A stretch of 64,000 nucleotides of DNA from PFJX01 sp963713085 (GTDB lineage Bacteria; Pseudomonadota; Gammaproteobacteria; Burkholderiales; Thiobacillaceae), in the NCBI GenBank assembly GCA_963713085.1, contig CAVQKQ010000012.1, positions 62,001-126,000 on the forward strand, read 5' to 3'. The notes below the pieces were generated by a model that saw only the letters and a list, made by a program, of their open reading frames with translations, was not told the origin of the DNA and ran no database searches. Shown one piece after another: positions 44,166 through 52,677 of this stretch. The translations under genes were made by a program, and so were the position numbers. Within the stretch, counting starts at the first letter, position 1; every line of letters begins with the position of its first letter.

Positions 44166-46943
44166 ATGACCCCGACCCTGCTGCTGGTGGACGGCTCCAG
44201 CTACCTGTACCGCGCCTTTCATGCCATGCCCGACCTGCGCGCCCCGGACGGAGCGCCCACCGGCGCACTTTACGGCGTCATCAACATGCTGAAAAAACTG
44301 CGTAAGGACTACCCGACCGCCTACGCCGCCTGCGTGTTCGACGCCAAGGGCAAGACCTTCCGCGACGACTGGTACCCGGAATACAAGGCCCACCGTCCCC
44401 CCATGCCCGAGGACCTGGCCGCCCAGATCGCTCCCCTGCACGAGACGGTGGCGGCCCTGGGCTGGCCCCTGTTGATGGTGGAGGGGGTGGAGGCGGACGA
44501 CGTGATCGGCACCCTGACCCGCCAGGCGGAGGCGGCCGGCATGCAGGCGGTGGTGTCCACCGGCGACAAGGATCTGGCCCAGCTGGTGACGCCCCACGTG
44601 CGCCTGGTCAACACCATGACCAACGAGGTGCTGGATGAGGCCGGGGTGGCCGCCAAGTTCGGCGTGCCGCCGGAGCGCATCGTCGACTACCTGACCCTGA
44701 TTGGCGACACCGTTGACAACGTGCCCGGGGTGGAGAAGGTGGGCCCCAAGACGGCGGTGAAGTGGCTGGCCGAGTTCGGCGACCTGGAAGCCCTCATGGC
44801 CCGAGCCGGCGAGGTGAAAGGGGCAGTCGGCGAGAACCTGCGCCGCGCCCTGGACTGGCTACCCACGGGCCACAAGCTCATCACGGTGAAGACCGACGTG
44901 GCCCTGGGCGTGCACCCCAACGACCTGAAGTGGGGGGAGGAGGACAAGGCGAAGCTGATGGAGCTATTCGGCCGCTACAACTTCCGCACCTGGCTCAGGG
45001 AATTGACACCCCCCTCCCCCGCCGGGGCATCGTCATCGGAGGTGAGAGGGGCTGGAGGAGAGGGGGACTTGGAGAATCGCGCGGATGACCGCCCCTCTCC
45101 CCTAACCCCTCTCCCGCTTGCGGGAGAGGGGAATGTCGAACGCCGCTACGAGCCCATCCTGGACGAGACCACCCTAAACAAATGGCTGGAAACCCTGACC
45201 GCCGCCGACCTCATCTGCCTGGATACCGAGACCACCTCCCTGGACCCCATGCAGGCCCAACTGGTAGGCATGTCCTTCAGCGTTGAGCCGGGTGTGGCGG
45301 CCTATCTGCCCCTGGCCCATCACTACGCTGGCGCGCCTGCCCAGTTGGATCTAGTCGCTACCCTGGCGCGTCTTATGCCGCTCCTGGAAGACCCCAACAA
45401 GGCCAAGGTGGGCCAGAACCTGAAGTACGACTGGCACGTCTTCATGAACCAGGGCGTGGACCTGCAGGGTATCGTCCACGACACCCTGCTGCAAAGCTAC
45501 GTGCTGGAGGCCCACGAGCGCCACGACATGGATACCTTGGCCGCCCGCCACCTGGGGGAGACCACCATCAAGTATGAGGAGGTGTGCGGCAAGGGCGCCG
45601 GCCAGATCGGCTTCGACCAGGTGGACGTGGAACGGGCCACCGCCTACGCCGCAGAGGACGCCGACATCACCCTGCGCCTGCACCGGGCCCTGTATCCCCG
45701 GGTGGCGGCCGAGGCCGGGCTGGATCGCGTTTACCGGGACATCGAGATGCCCCTGCTGCCCATCCTGGCCCGCATGGAACGCACCGGGGTGAAGCTGGAC
45801 GCCGATCTGCTGCGCCGGCATTCCGGCTTCCTGGCCGGTGAAATGCTGGAACTGGAACGGAAGGCCCACCAAGCCGCCGGCCAGCCCTTCAACCTCAACT
45901 CCCCCAAGCAGCTGGGGGAGATTCTGTTCACCCAGCTCGGACTGAAGCCGAAGAAGAAGACCCCGGGCGGCGCCCCCTCCACCAACGAGGACGCCCTCCA
46001 GGAGCTGGCCCTGGACCACCCCCTGCCCAAGCTGATCCTGGACTACCGGGGCCTGGCCAAGCTCAAGTCCACCTATACCGACAAGCTGCCGGCCATGGTC
46101 AATCCGCAAACCGGCCGAGTCCACACCACCTACTCCCAAGCCGTGGCGGTCACCGGCCGGCTGGCCTCCAACGACCCCAACCTCCAGAACATACCGGTTC
46201 GCACCCCGGAGGGCCGCAAGATTCGAGAGGCCTTCATTGCCGAGCCGGGCCACGTCATCGTCTCCGCCGACTACTCCCAGATCGAGCTGCGCATCATGGC
46301 CCACCTGTCCAATGATGCCGGCCTGCTCAAGGCCTTCGCCGAGGACGTGGACATCCACCGCGCCACCGCCGCCGAGGTCCAGGGCGTGGCCCTGGAGGCG
46401 GTTACCACGGACATGCGGCGCATGGCCAAGGCCGTGAACTTCGGCCTCATCTACGGCATGTCCGCCTTCGGCCTGGCGGCCCAGCTCAACGTGGAACGCA
46501 ACGTGGCCCAGGCCTACATCGACCGCTACTTCGCCCGCTACCCCGGGGTGCTGGACTACATGAACCGCACCCGGGACCAGGCCCGAACCGACGGCTACGT
46601 GGAAACCCTGTTCGGCCGCCGCCTGTATCTGCCCGAGATCCGCGGCGGCAACGGCCCCCGCCGCCAGGGCGCCGAGCGGGCCGCCATCAACGCCCCCATG
46701 CAGGGCACGGCGGCCGACCTGATCAAGCTGGCCATGATCGCGGTGGACACCTGGCTCACGGCGTCAGGTCTGACGTCGCGCCTGATCATGCAGGTCCACG
46801 ACGAACTGGTGCTGGAGGTGCCGGAGGCCGAACTGGATGTGATTCGGGTTGGCCTGCCGGAAAAGATGTGCGGTGTGGCGCAACTGGCGGTGCCCCTCAA
46901 GGCGGAGGTGGGGGCGGGGGCGAACTGGGAGGCGGCGCATTAA
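44166..46943 (+). CDS. polA: DNA polymerase I
   Basis: A 925-residue PolA with the 5'-3' exonuclease domain (1-about 275), a low-complexity linker, an intact 3'-5' proofreading domain (LDTETTS, GQNLKYDWH, YAAEDADITLRLH hold the four acidic metal ligands) and the polymerase domain with motif A DYSQIELR, motif B RRMAKAVNFGLIYG and motif C QVHDELV. It does Okazaki-fragment processing and repair. The linker (residues 281-322) is encoded by a REP-like palindromic element inserted in frame. No terminator is evident in the 550 bases downstream. Confidence 0.97.
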   Translation: MTPTLLLVDGSSYLYRAFHAMPDLRAPDGAPTGALYGVINMLKKLRKDYPTAYAACVFDAKGKTFRDDWYPEYKAHRPPMPEDLAAQIAPLHETVAALGWPLLMVEGVEADDVIGTLTRQAEAAGMQAVVSTGDKDLAQLVTPHVRLVNTMTNEVLDEAGVAAKFGVPPERIVDYLTLIGDTVDNVPGVEKVGPKTAVKWLAEFGDLEALMARAGEVKGAVGENLRRALDWLPTGHKLITVKTDVALGVHPNDLKWGEEDKAKLMELFGRYNFRTWLRELTPPSPAGASSSEVRGAGGEGDLENRADDRPSPLTPLPLAGEGNVERRYEPILDETTLNKWLETLTAADLICLDTETTSLDPMQAQLVGMSFSVEPGVAAYLPLAHHYAGAPAQLDLVATLARLMPLLEDPNKAKVGQNLKYDWHVFMNQGVDLQGIVHDTLLQSYVLEAHERHDMDTLAARHLGETTIKYEEVCGKGAGQIGFDQVDVERATAYAAEDADITLRLHRALYPRVAAEAGLDRVYRDIEMPLLPILARMERTGVKLDADLLRRHSGFLAGEMLELERKAHQAAGQPFNLNSPKQLGEILFTQLGLKPKKKTPGGAPSTNEDALQELALDHPLPKLILDYRGLAKLKSTYTDKLPAMVNPQTGRVHTTYSQAVAVTGRLASNDPNLQNIPVRTPEGRKIREAFIAEPGHVIVSADYSQIELRIMAHLSNDAGLLKAFAEDVDIHRATAAEVQGVALEAVTTDMRRMAKAVNFGLIYGMSAFGLAAQLNVERNVAQAYIDRYFARYPGVLDYMNRTRDQARTDGYVETLFGRRLYLPEIRGGNGPRRQGAERAAINAPMQGTAADLIKLAMIAVDTWLTASGLTSRLIMQVHDELVLEVPEAELDVIRVGLPEKMCGVAQLAVPLKAEVGAGANWEAAH
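45007..45131 (+). repeat. REP-like palindromic element inside polA
   Basis: The 3' part is a perfect 12-bp stem, CCCCTCTCCCGC (45106-45117) and GCGGGAGAGGGG (45120-45131), preceded by another CCCCTCTCCCCTA unit and by complementary GAGAGGGG/GGAGAGGGGG runs near 45046-45066. This CCCCTCTCC...GCGGGAGAGGGG type is a common intergenic palindromic repeat in proteobacteria. Here it is translated in frame into a Pro/Gly/Glu-rich stretch between two PolA domains. Confidence 0.75.
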
Positions 46944-47500
46944 GAGCCAGCGAGCCATTATTTAACTTGGCAGATTGGCGTCCGCGGAGGATTGGTAATC
47001 GGCCAAACGGTCAGTGGGCGACCACCTGAGCAAGGGGGTGTTGAAAGTCCGCTGCCTCGGGAAAAGCATATGAACCACCGTAGCGTTTCGGTGTGCGCGA
47101 TAGGAGATGGCACACCTCATTCTCTAGATGGAGAATACAACTGCCAGGATGGGTAATTACGATTTTACGTACTGCTCCGTGCTAATCACTTCTATCACTC
47201 ACAAGTCGTTTATTCACTTCGACCCAAACATCGTGACCTGCTGGGATTGTGTGCGATGCCACCCGACATAATAGTATCTTGGTCCCATTTTCATTTGTAC
47301 CGTCGATCGCCCACATACCGCCTATCCCGCATGGGAAGCCTGGCATTAGCCGGTTATTACGACTGGCTTAACGCATTCCGACCATCGCCACCCTGGTACG
47401 AAATTGATACAACCGAATGAGGATGAGTAGATCCCGGCTGTGCTCCCCGTTGCAGAACACCATGTTCTGAACATCACTAATGTGGTTCCTTGGACAGTCA
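46944..47500. other. Low-GC intergenic region, possible gene remnants
   Basis: This 557-base stretch between polA and soxZ has no full-length gene. GC is visibly lower than in flanking genes (one 60-base line, 47161-47220, is 40% GC). On the minus strand it contains a coding-looking frame interrupted by a TAA (see the entry at 47182-47346). No terminator with a T-tract, tRNA or IS end was found. It marks the edge of the low-GC sox block. Confidence 0.6.
47182..47346 (-). pseudogene. Short coding-like frame, possible gene remnant
   Basis: A 54-codon minus-strand frame from ATG 47346 to TAG 47182, with plausible protein character (CGIGGMWAIDGTNENG, SHTIPAGHDVWVEVNKRL). The same frame continues upstream through one TAA codon into further open sequence towards soxZ. 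There is no ribosome binding site before the ATG. It may be the tail of a decayed gene of the sox block or a chance frame. I do not recognise the family. Confidence 0.25.
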
Positions 47501-47812
47501 TTAAACGATTTCAGTCCCGACGGAATTTGTGTCGCCGAGGTTATCCACCCAACTCACCACTACCTTGTCACCGGATTTGGCGTTCTGGATCCAGAACGCC
47601 AGGTAGGGATTCATGGCGACACCGCCTCCCATCTGGGCATCCATGACATGGACGTCGTTCAGCATGGCACTGACCTGGGTGATGTAATGGGCCGGTAACA
47701 CCTTGCCTTGAGCATCCTTACGCAGGCCGGTTTCCATCGGGTGGTTCATCATGCACTTCACGGCAGCCATGTTTCCGTCCATGACGGCTCGAATCTTCAT
47801 TGCTCCTGCCAT
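47501..47812 (-). CDS. soxZ: Sulfur carrier subunit SoxZ
   Basis: A 103-residue SoxZ with the family hallmarks: MKIRAVMDG, the MMNHPMETGLRKD segment and SWVDNLGD near the end. SoxZ pairs with SoxY to form the periplasmic carrier to which sulfur intermediates are bound during thiosulfate oxidation; it has no signal of its own and is co-exported with SoxY. GGAG lies 6 bases before the ATG. It follows soxY by 10 bases. soxX, A, B, C and D are not in this window. Confidence 0.93.
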   Translation of the reverse strand: MAGAMKIRAVMDGNMAAVKCMMNHPMETGLRKDAQGKVLPAHYITQVSAMLNDVHVMDAQMGGGVAMNPYLAFWIQNAKSGDKVVVSWVDNLGDTNSVGTEIV

Positions 47813-47822
47813 GGCAATCTCC

Positions 47823-48326
47823 TCACTTCTCGTCTTTGGATTTCATTGGGGACGGGTCGAACTCACATCCTGAAAGGGTCACCGTCACCATCTTTGAAGC
47901 CCTGTAGATCTTGCCGCCCGCCCGCACCACCGCATGCACCGGACAGGACTCCGCCATCTTGATACGGGTCGCGATATGGCCGACACCCCCGTTCCTGAAA
48001 TCGAACTTGGCCACCAGCGGGATGGCGTTCTTCTCGACCAGGATGGCGATGGAGTCGGTATCGGGCAAATGGGAGAACACCTCCACCGGCACGATCGCCC
48101 CGTTTTCAGCCACATCGGGGGCCGCGAAGTCGATACCCTCGCTGGTCTCGGCCTTGAGTCCACCCATCTCGTTCATCACCGTCTCGAAATCCATGACGCC
48201 GAAATCAGCCGGTTTCAAATCATTGGCTTCGGCAAGTATTGGTTTCATAAGGCCCGTGCTTGTGGTCAACGTGACAACGCTGGTGGCAATGGCCCCTTTG
48301 ATCAACTGTCTGCGCAGGTTGTTCAT
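47823..48326 (-). CDS. soxY: Sulfur carrier subunit SoxY, atypical C-terminus
   Basis: A 167-residue SoxY with a Tat-type signal (LRRQLIKG near the start) and the SoxY immunoglobulin-like fold. The carrier cysteine normally lies in a terminal GGCGG; here the matching position is SGC at residues 152-154 (C154), followed by 13 charged residues (EFDPSP and a Lys-rich end) instead of GG-end. The cysteine is kept, but the swinging arm is not at the extreme C-terminus. A second Cys, C128, is present. Upstream of soxZ in a low-GC block with a two-component system. Confidence 0.88.
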   Translation of the reverse strand: MNNLRRQLIKGAIATSVVTLTTSTGLMKPILAEANDLKPADFGVMDFETVMNEMGGLKAETSEGIDFAAPDVAENGAIVPVEVFSHLPDTDSIAILVEKNAIPLVAKFDFRNGGVGHIATRIKMAESCPVHAVVRAGGKIYRASKMVTVTLSGCEFDPSPMKSKDEK

Positions 48327-48602
48327 GTTCTATCCCCTCTTTGGAAATGCGACGAATGGGCGTCCCGTGGGTATTGATCCAGGTGGGCGACGGATGTAAT
48401 GCCATTTAGGACACCAACTCGTTTACCGAGGACAGCCAACAGCGACGCCTACTTGAACCAGCAGTATTACAAGTTCATTCAGCTAGTCGCTTGTCAGTCT
48501 GGATCTGCCGCCAGGCACTTTGGCGGTGGCGAATGTTGGATAACGCCAATTGCTGAGAACGCCCCACTCGCCATCGTCATTAGGGTGACTTATGGACAAG
48601 AC

Positions 48603-48881
48603 TCACCATATCTTGGCCTGTTGGGAAGGCCCGATGGATGACGGGTCATTGATCGACCTGTAAGCCATGTTGTTGCGCGAGTGCTCGGCTATGTAGCGTG
48701 CGACGTTGGCGGCCATCTTGGCCGAGAAACCGGTACATGCCTCGTCAAAGGTGGCATCGCCCCAGTAGCAATCGGGAGCTTGTATGGCGACATCAGTTTT
48801 GTTTGCGTCTTTGTCTGACGCATGGGCAGACAAAGGCATGATGAAAACAGCAGCGATAAAACAGATCTTCTTGGCGAACAT
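48603..48881 (-). CDS. Small exported protein of unknown function
   Basis: A 92-residue protein with a signal peptide (ending SAHA) and a short mature domain with two cysteines (C38 in APDCYWGD and C49 in DEACTGFS) that could form a disulfide or bind a ligand. The ribosome binding site GAGGAGGT is near perfect, implying good expression. It is co-directional with and 276 bases upstream of soxYZ; that gap has no supported gene. I do not recognise a family; a sox accessory role is a guess from position. Confidence 0.65.
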   Translation of the reverse strand: MFAKKICFIAAVFIMPLSAHASDKDANKTDVAIQAPDCYWGDATFDEACTGFSAKMAANVARYIAEHSRNNMAYRSINDPSSIGPSQQAKIW

Positions 48882-48992
48882 AGTAACCTCCTCAAATGGA
48901 GCGTCAGAAATGAAGTACGTCTGGCATTCAAACGTATAGGTAATTGCGACGCGTGGAATCGGCCGGTTACATGAATGTGGCCAGGGAAACGA

Positions 48993-49032
48993 ACTAGTAT
49001 GAATACACTAGTAACTATATCTTTTGATATAG
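48993..49032. promoter_or_regulatory. Tandem palindromes in the sox block
   Basis: Two copies of the palindrome ACTAGT (48993-48998 and 49007-49012) are followed by a perfect 7-bp inverted repeat, CTATATC-TTTT-GATATAG (49015-49032). They lie between the NarL-type regulator gene and the small exported gene, about 110-150 bases upstream of the latter. AT-richness and symmetry suggest a promoter/operator, for example for the adjacent NarL-type regulator. The hairpin lacks a GC core and is unlikely to be a terminator. Confidence 0.4.
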
Positions 49033-49158
49033 CTGTGATCGAGGTTGACTAAGGATTGAATGCAAGCAGCAACTGAATCAGCTTGATCCAAGATGATCAG
49101 GCGGTTCTCGCTGGTTGGTTGCCGACTGGATCGGCCAGTGGGAATTCGCTGCCCTACT

Positions 49159-49785
49159 TCAGTCAATCAGCCCTAACCGTCGAGCAGCATTGGCAGCCTC
49201 CACACGGTTTCTGACATCCAGGGCATGGAAGATTGCGGCGATATGCACCTTGATGGTGCCTTCACCAAGATCCAGTACACGACAGATCGCCTTGTTCGAC
49301 ATCCCATCTACCAAGAGACGCAGGACATCCCTTTGCCGGACCGTCAGCTTGACCTGATCATCATGTCCAGGGTTTCCTACCCTAACTTCAAGTAACAGTT
49401 GCGCCGGCAGGTATATCCCCCCAGACAGTACCAGCCGCATAGCGGATTGCATCACAGCCGTGCTGGAGGATTTTGGGATGTAACCTAGAGCACCGGCTGC
49501 CATCGCTGCCAGTATGGTTTCCTTGGTTTCGCAGGCGGAGAGCACAACTACAGGCAATTGCGGAAAGGTTTTGGATAAGAGTTTGATGCCTTCTCGGCCA
49601 TTCTTCATGCCTGGCATATCCAAGTCCAGGATCATCAGATCGGTGTCAGGATGGCAAGAAGCGAGTTCCATGGCTTCCTCCAGATCACTCGCCTTAAACA
49701 CTGTCGATCCTTCCTCCAACTGTTGGAAAAGCATGGCAAAACCATCTCGAAACAGGTCATGGTCGTCAGCGAGTATGACTTTCAC
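49159..49785 (-). CDS. NarL/FixJ-family response regulator
   Basis: A 208-residue regulator: receiver domain with acidic pocket (ADDHD), phospho-acceptor D54 in MILDLDMPG and Lys in YIPKSS, then a LuxR-type HTH (LTVRQRDVLRLLVDGMSNKAI, GEGTIKVHIAAIF). The GTG at 49785 is chosen because the receiver fold starts there (VKVILADD) and GGAG lies 9 bases upstream; the long in-frame extension to 49986 has no domain. A TATAAT at 49831-49836 (minus strand) is a candidate -10. It is divergent from a hybrid kinase and probably forms its output. Confidence 0.9.
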   Translation of the reverse strand: MKVILADDHDLFRDGFAMLFQQLEEGSTVFKASDLEEAMELASCHPDTDLMILDLDMPGMKNGREGIKLLSKTFPQLPVVVLSACETKETILAAMAAGALGYIPKSSSTAVMQSAMRLVLSGGIYLPAQLLLEVRVGNPGHDDQVKLTVRQRDVLRLLVDGMSNKAICRVLDLGEGTIKVHIAAIFHALDVRNRVEAANAARRLGLID

Positions 49786-50185
49786 GTAGGCGCACTCCCT
49801 TAAGGAATCTACTGTATAAATTTTTGACCAATTATAAGCTGCCCCCATATGACTGGTTTGCATTACATTAAGCCAGCAGCTACCCATTACCATTTGCCAG
49901 CGCCATGGTCTTCCGCTGACTTCTCTTGAGGCTTCCGCGCCACATCGAATGTTTAGCGCAAAGGCCAACTTGGAACTGCCAAACACCGTTTGTCATAAGA
50001 GAAGCAACCCTTTGGATCCTTGGCGTATTGACTCAAACGGCCAGAGCAGCCATTGGGCTCAGATCAGTCAACTTGCGTATACGGCTGCTTCGGGGAACAG
50101 CAACATCATGCACCGCCCAGCGTGCAACGGCGTGGACTAGAATGCCGAGCATGCCAAGACTGGGCGCGGCCATGTCGACGACAGG
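49786..50185. other. Divergent intergenic region between regulator and kinase
   Basis: Four hundred bases between the NarL-type regulator (minus) and the hybrid kinase (plus). The regulator-proximal 150 bases are AT-rich and carry a TATAAT candidate -10 (49836-49831 on the minus strand) without a good -35. No gene, tRNA or repeat could be supported in the rest. The kinase start codon has only a weak AGG immediately before it. Confidence 0.45.
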
Positions 50186-51973
50186 ATGAAACCCACCCGC
50201 CACACACCTGAAACGGATCCCAATCTGCGTCTGGAAGCGGAGGCGACACGCCAGCTCTTTCAGGGCATTCTCGGCGTCGTCCCGTTAATGCCGGTTGTGC
50301 CTCTGGCGCTCGTGCTGGGTCTTTGGGCATACGTGGACAGGATCGAGCTGCTGATCTGGTTCATCGCGGCATTGATCGTGCCGGCAAGCCAGTACATCCT
50401 TGCACTCCGCTACCGCGCCCACCCTCCGGAGCCAGAAGGCGCCGCCCGCTGGGCGCGTTATATCACTTGGACGTCTCTGATCGAAGGCGTCGTGTGGGGC
50501 GTGGCCGGCATCATTTTCTACGTGCCCGATGCCCTGCCGGCTCAACTGATCCTGCTTGGACTGATCATCGGCATGCCCGCCGGCTCGGTGTTCCCCACTT
50601 CCTGGTGGCCGGCGTCCTTCTACACCGTTGCCTACAGCGAGGTCGGACTCACCGCGCTGGGACTCGCACTCCGGGGCAACCCGGGCGAGATCGGCATGGC
50701 GGTTGCTCTTGTGGTTTATATGTTCATGCTGCATCAGATGATGCGGCAGGCGCATGGTGTGGCGATGGAAACCATCGCCCTGCGTTTCGAGAACCTCGAT
50801 CTCGTGGATCGGTTGCGCCAGGAAAAGCAGGTCGCCGAGCAGGCCAGCATCGACAAGTCGAAATTTCTTGCCGCAGCCAGTCACGACCTCCGGCAGCCCC
50901 TGCATGCGCTCTCCCTGTTCACCCGGGTGCTTGAGGAGCGCACCAGCGACCCGGACACGCGTGGCCTGGTCGACAAGATTCAACGTTGCGTGGTGGCGCT
51001 CGAAACCCTGTTCCAGTCCCTGCTAGACATTTCCAGGATGGATGCGGGCATCGTCGAGACCAAGACTGTGCACTTCCCGGTCGCCCCGCTGGTGGAGCGC
51101 CTGTACGCAGAATATGCTCCCCAGGCCGAGGCCGAGGGCTTGCGCATGGTGAAACATTGCGGCGAGATCACCGCGAAGTCGGACCCGGCGCTGGTCGAGC
51201 GAGTTCTGCGCAACCTCATCGCCAACGCCATCCGCTATACGCGGGCAGGAGAGATCGATGTCCAATGTACGTCAGTCCACGCCGGCATAGAGATAGAGGT
51301 GCGCGATACCGGCATCGGCATATCAGAAGACCAGCACGAACGGGTATTCCAGGAATTCGTCCAGATCGGCAATCCGGAGCGCGACCGCAGCAAGGGGCTC
51401 GGCCTCGGGCTCTCCATCGTGCACCGTCTGGCGGGCCTTCTCGACACCTGTGTCGAGCTGCGATCGGTCCCCGGAGTCGGTTCATCGTTTCGTTTCACCC
51501 TTCCGGCCGGCGATCCGGAAGCCTGCGTCGATACTGCCGAGATGCCGATCCTGCCTTCCTCGGTTCTCGCCAATGCCTTGATTGCGGTGGTCGATGACGA
51601 GGTGGACGTGCGTGAAGGCATGCGCATGCTGCTGGAAAACTGGGGTTGCAGGGTAATCACTGCCGAAGGCAGCGCGAGCCTGCTTGCCGCGCTGGACGAA
51701 ACGGGTCTGAAGCCGGATATCCTGGTCGCAGATTTCAGGCTGAGAGAGGGAAGCACTGGTCTTGCGGCAATCAACCATATCGAGTCGCATTTCGGGGCTT
51801 CAATCCCGACTCTCATCATCACCGGCGATACTGCTCCGGAGCGGCTCAGCGAAGTTCACTCAAGCGGCCACATGCTCCTGCACAAGCCGGTTCAGCCAGC
51901 CAAATTGCGCGTAACGTTGCAAAATCTCTTGCAAACTGGGCCCGCCCTGTATGAGCGCTCTAGCCCCGCGTAA
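50186..51973 (+). CDS. Hybrid membrane histidine kinase with C-terminal receiver
   Basis: A 595-residue protein. The N-terminal half has about six membrane helices (residues 30-185) without a large periplasmic sensor, followed by a HisKA domain with phospho-acceptor H233 in ASHDLRQPLHALSLF, a HATPase domain (NLIANAIRYT, DTGIGISED, GLGLGLSIVHRL) and a receiver domain with the acceptor Asp in ILVADFRL. The signal is probably sensed in the membrane. Divergent from the NarL-type regulator and near soxYZ, so it may control sulfur oxidation; this is positional inference. Confidence 0.9.
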   Translation: MKPTRHTPETDPNLRLEAEATRQLFQGILGVVPLMPVVPLALVLGLWAYVDRIELLIWFIAALIVPASQYILALRYRAHPPEPEGAARWARYITWTSLIEGVVWGVAGIIFYVPDALPAQLILLGLIIGMPAGSVFPTSWWPASFYTVAYSEVGLTALGLALRGNPGEIGMAVALVVYMFMLHQMMRQAHGVAMETIALRFENLDLVDRLRQEKQVAEQASIDKSKFLAAASHDLRQPLHALSLFTRVLEERTSDPDTRGLVDKIQRCVVALETLFQSLLDISRMDAGIVETKTVHFPVAPLVERLYAEYAPQAEAEGLRMVKHCGEITAKSDPALVERVLRNLIANAIRYTRAGEIDVQCTSVHAGIEIEVRDTGIGISEDQHERVFQEFVQIGNPERDRSKGLGLGLSIVHRLAGLLDTCVELRSVPGVGSSFRFTLPAGDPEACVDTAEMPILPSSVLANALIAVVDDEVDVREGMRMLLENWGCRVITAEGSASLLAALDETGLKPDILVADFRLREGSTGLAAINHIESHFGASIPTLIITGDTAPERLSEVHSSGHMLLHKPVQPAKLRVTLQNLLQTGPALYERSSPA

Positions 51974-52216
51974 GGTGGCCAGCGGCAAGATCGGTGGCAG
52001 CTTGGGGGCGATTCCAGGAAATGCACTTCGGTGCTGGCCCTGGTTCCATGGTCGAAGTCGAATGATGCTTTGTGGTCGGCTGGAATGGGTCGGTTACTCA
52101 CCATCGTCGACGTGGAAATCGGACGATGACGAACGTCCGGCTACGGGCGTGGTTTATGACCGGATTGGCCGATGATCCGGTAATTCGCCAAAGTCATAAG
52201 TTTTCCACAGAGGGGA

Positions 52217-52669
52217 TTATTCCCGCCACCGCTCCGCCGCCGCCTCGTCCGTCTCCCGAGCATCCACCCATTTCTCTCCTTCCGGGGTGGTCTCCTTCTT
52301 CCAGAACGGCGCCCGTGTCTTCAGGTAGTCCATGATGAATTCGCAGGCGGCGAAGGCGTCGCCGCGATGGCTGCTGGCGATGGCGACCAGGACGATGGGA
52401 TCGGTGGGGTGCAGGGGACCGACCCGGTGGATGACTGTGGCGTCCAGCACCTCCCAGCGGCCCTGAGCCTCCGCGACGATGCCGGCCAGGGCCTTCTCGG
52501 TCATGCCGGGGTAGTGCTCCAGGGTCATGGTGGCGATGCCCCGGCCGTCGTTGATGTCCCGCACCAGGCCGAGGAAGGCGGCGATGGCGCCCACCTTGGG
52601 GTTGGATCGGTGCAGGGTGGCGACCTCGGCGTTGAGGTCGAATGGTTGGGTCTGGACGGCGATCTTCAT
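52217..52669 (-). CDS. moaE: Molybdopterin synthase catalytic subunit MoaE
   Basis: A 150-residue MoaE: MKIAVQTQPFDLNAEVATL start, GAIAAFLGLVRD, and the conserved HRVGPLHPTDP and APFWKKET segments, the latter with the catalytic Lys. With thiocarboxylated MoaD it converts precursor Z to molybdopterin. moaD is not adjacent. The ATG at 52669 has GAGGGA upstream and lies 8 bases after the OmpR-type regulator stop, so it is likely co-transcribed with that unrelated regulator. Confidence 0.94.
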   Translation of the reverse strand: MKIAVQTQPFDLNAEVATLHRSNPKVGAIAAFLGLVRDINDGRGIATMTLEHYPGMTEKALAGIVAEAQGRWEVLDATVIHRVGPLHPTDPIVLVAIASSHRGDAFAACEFIMDYLKTRAPFWKKETTPEGEKWVDARETDEAAAERWRE

Positions 52670-52677
52670 GGGGTCCC

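Noticed and set aside
48399..48641. An 80-codon plus-strand frame upstream of soxY
   Set aside because: It overlaps the 3' end of the small exported gene, lacks a ribosome binding site and has no protein-like pattern.
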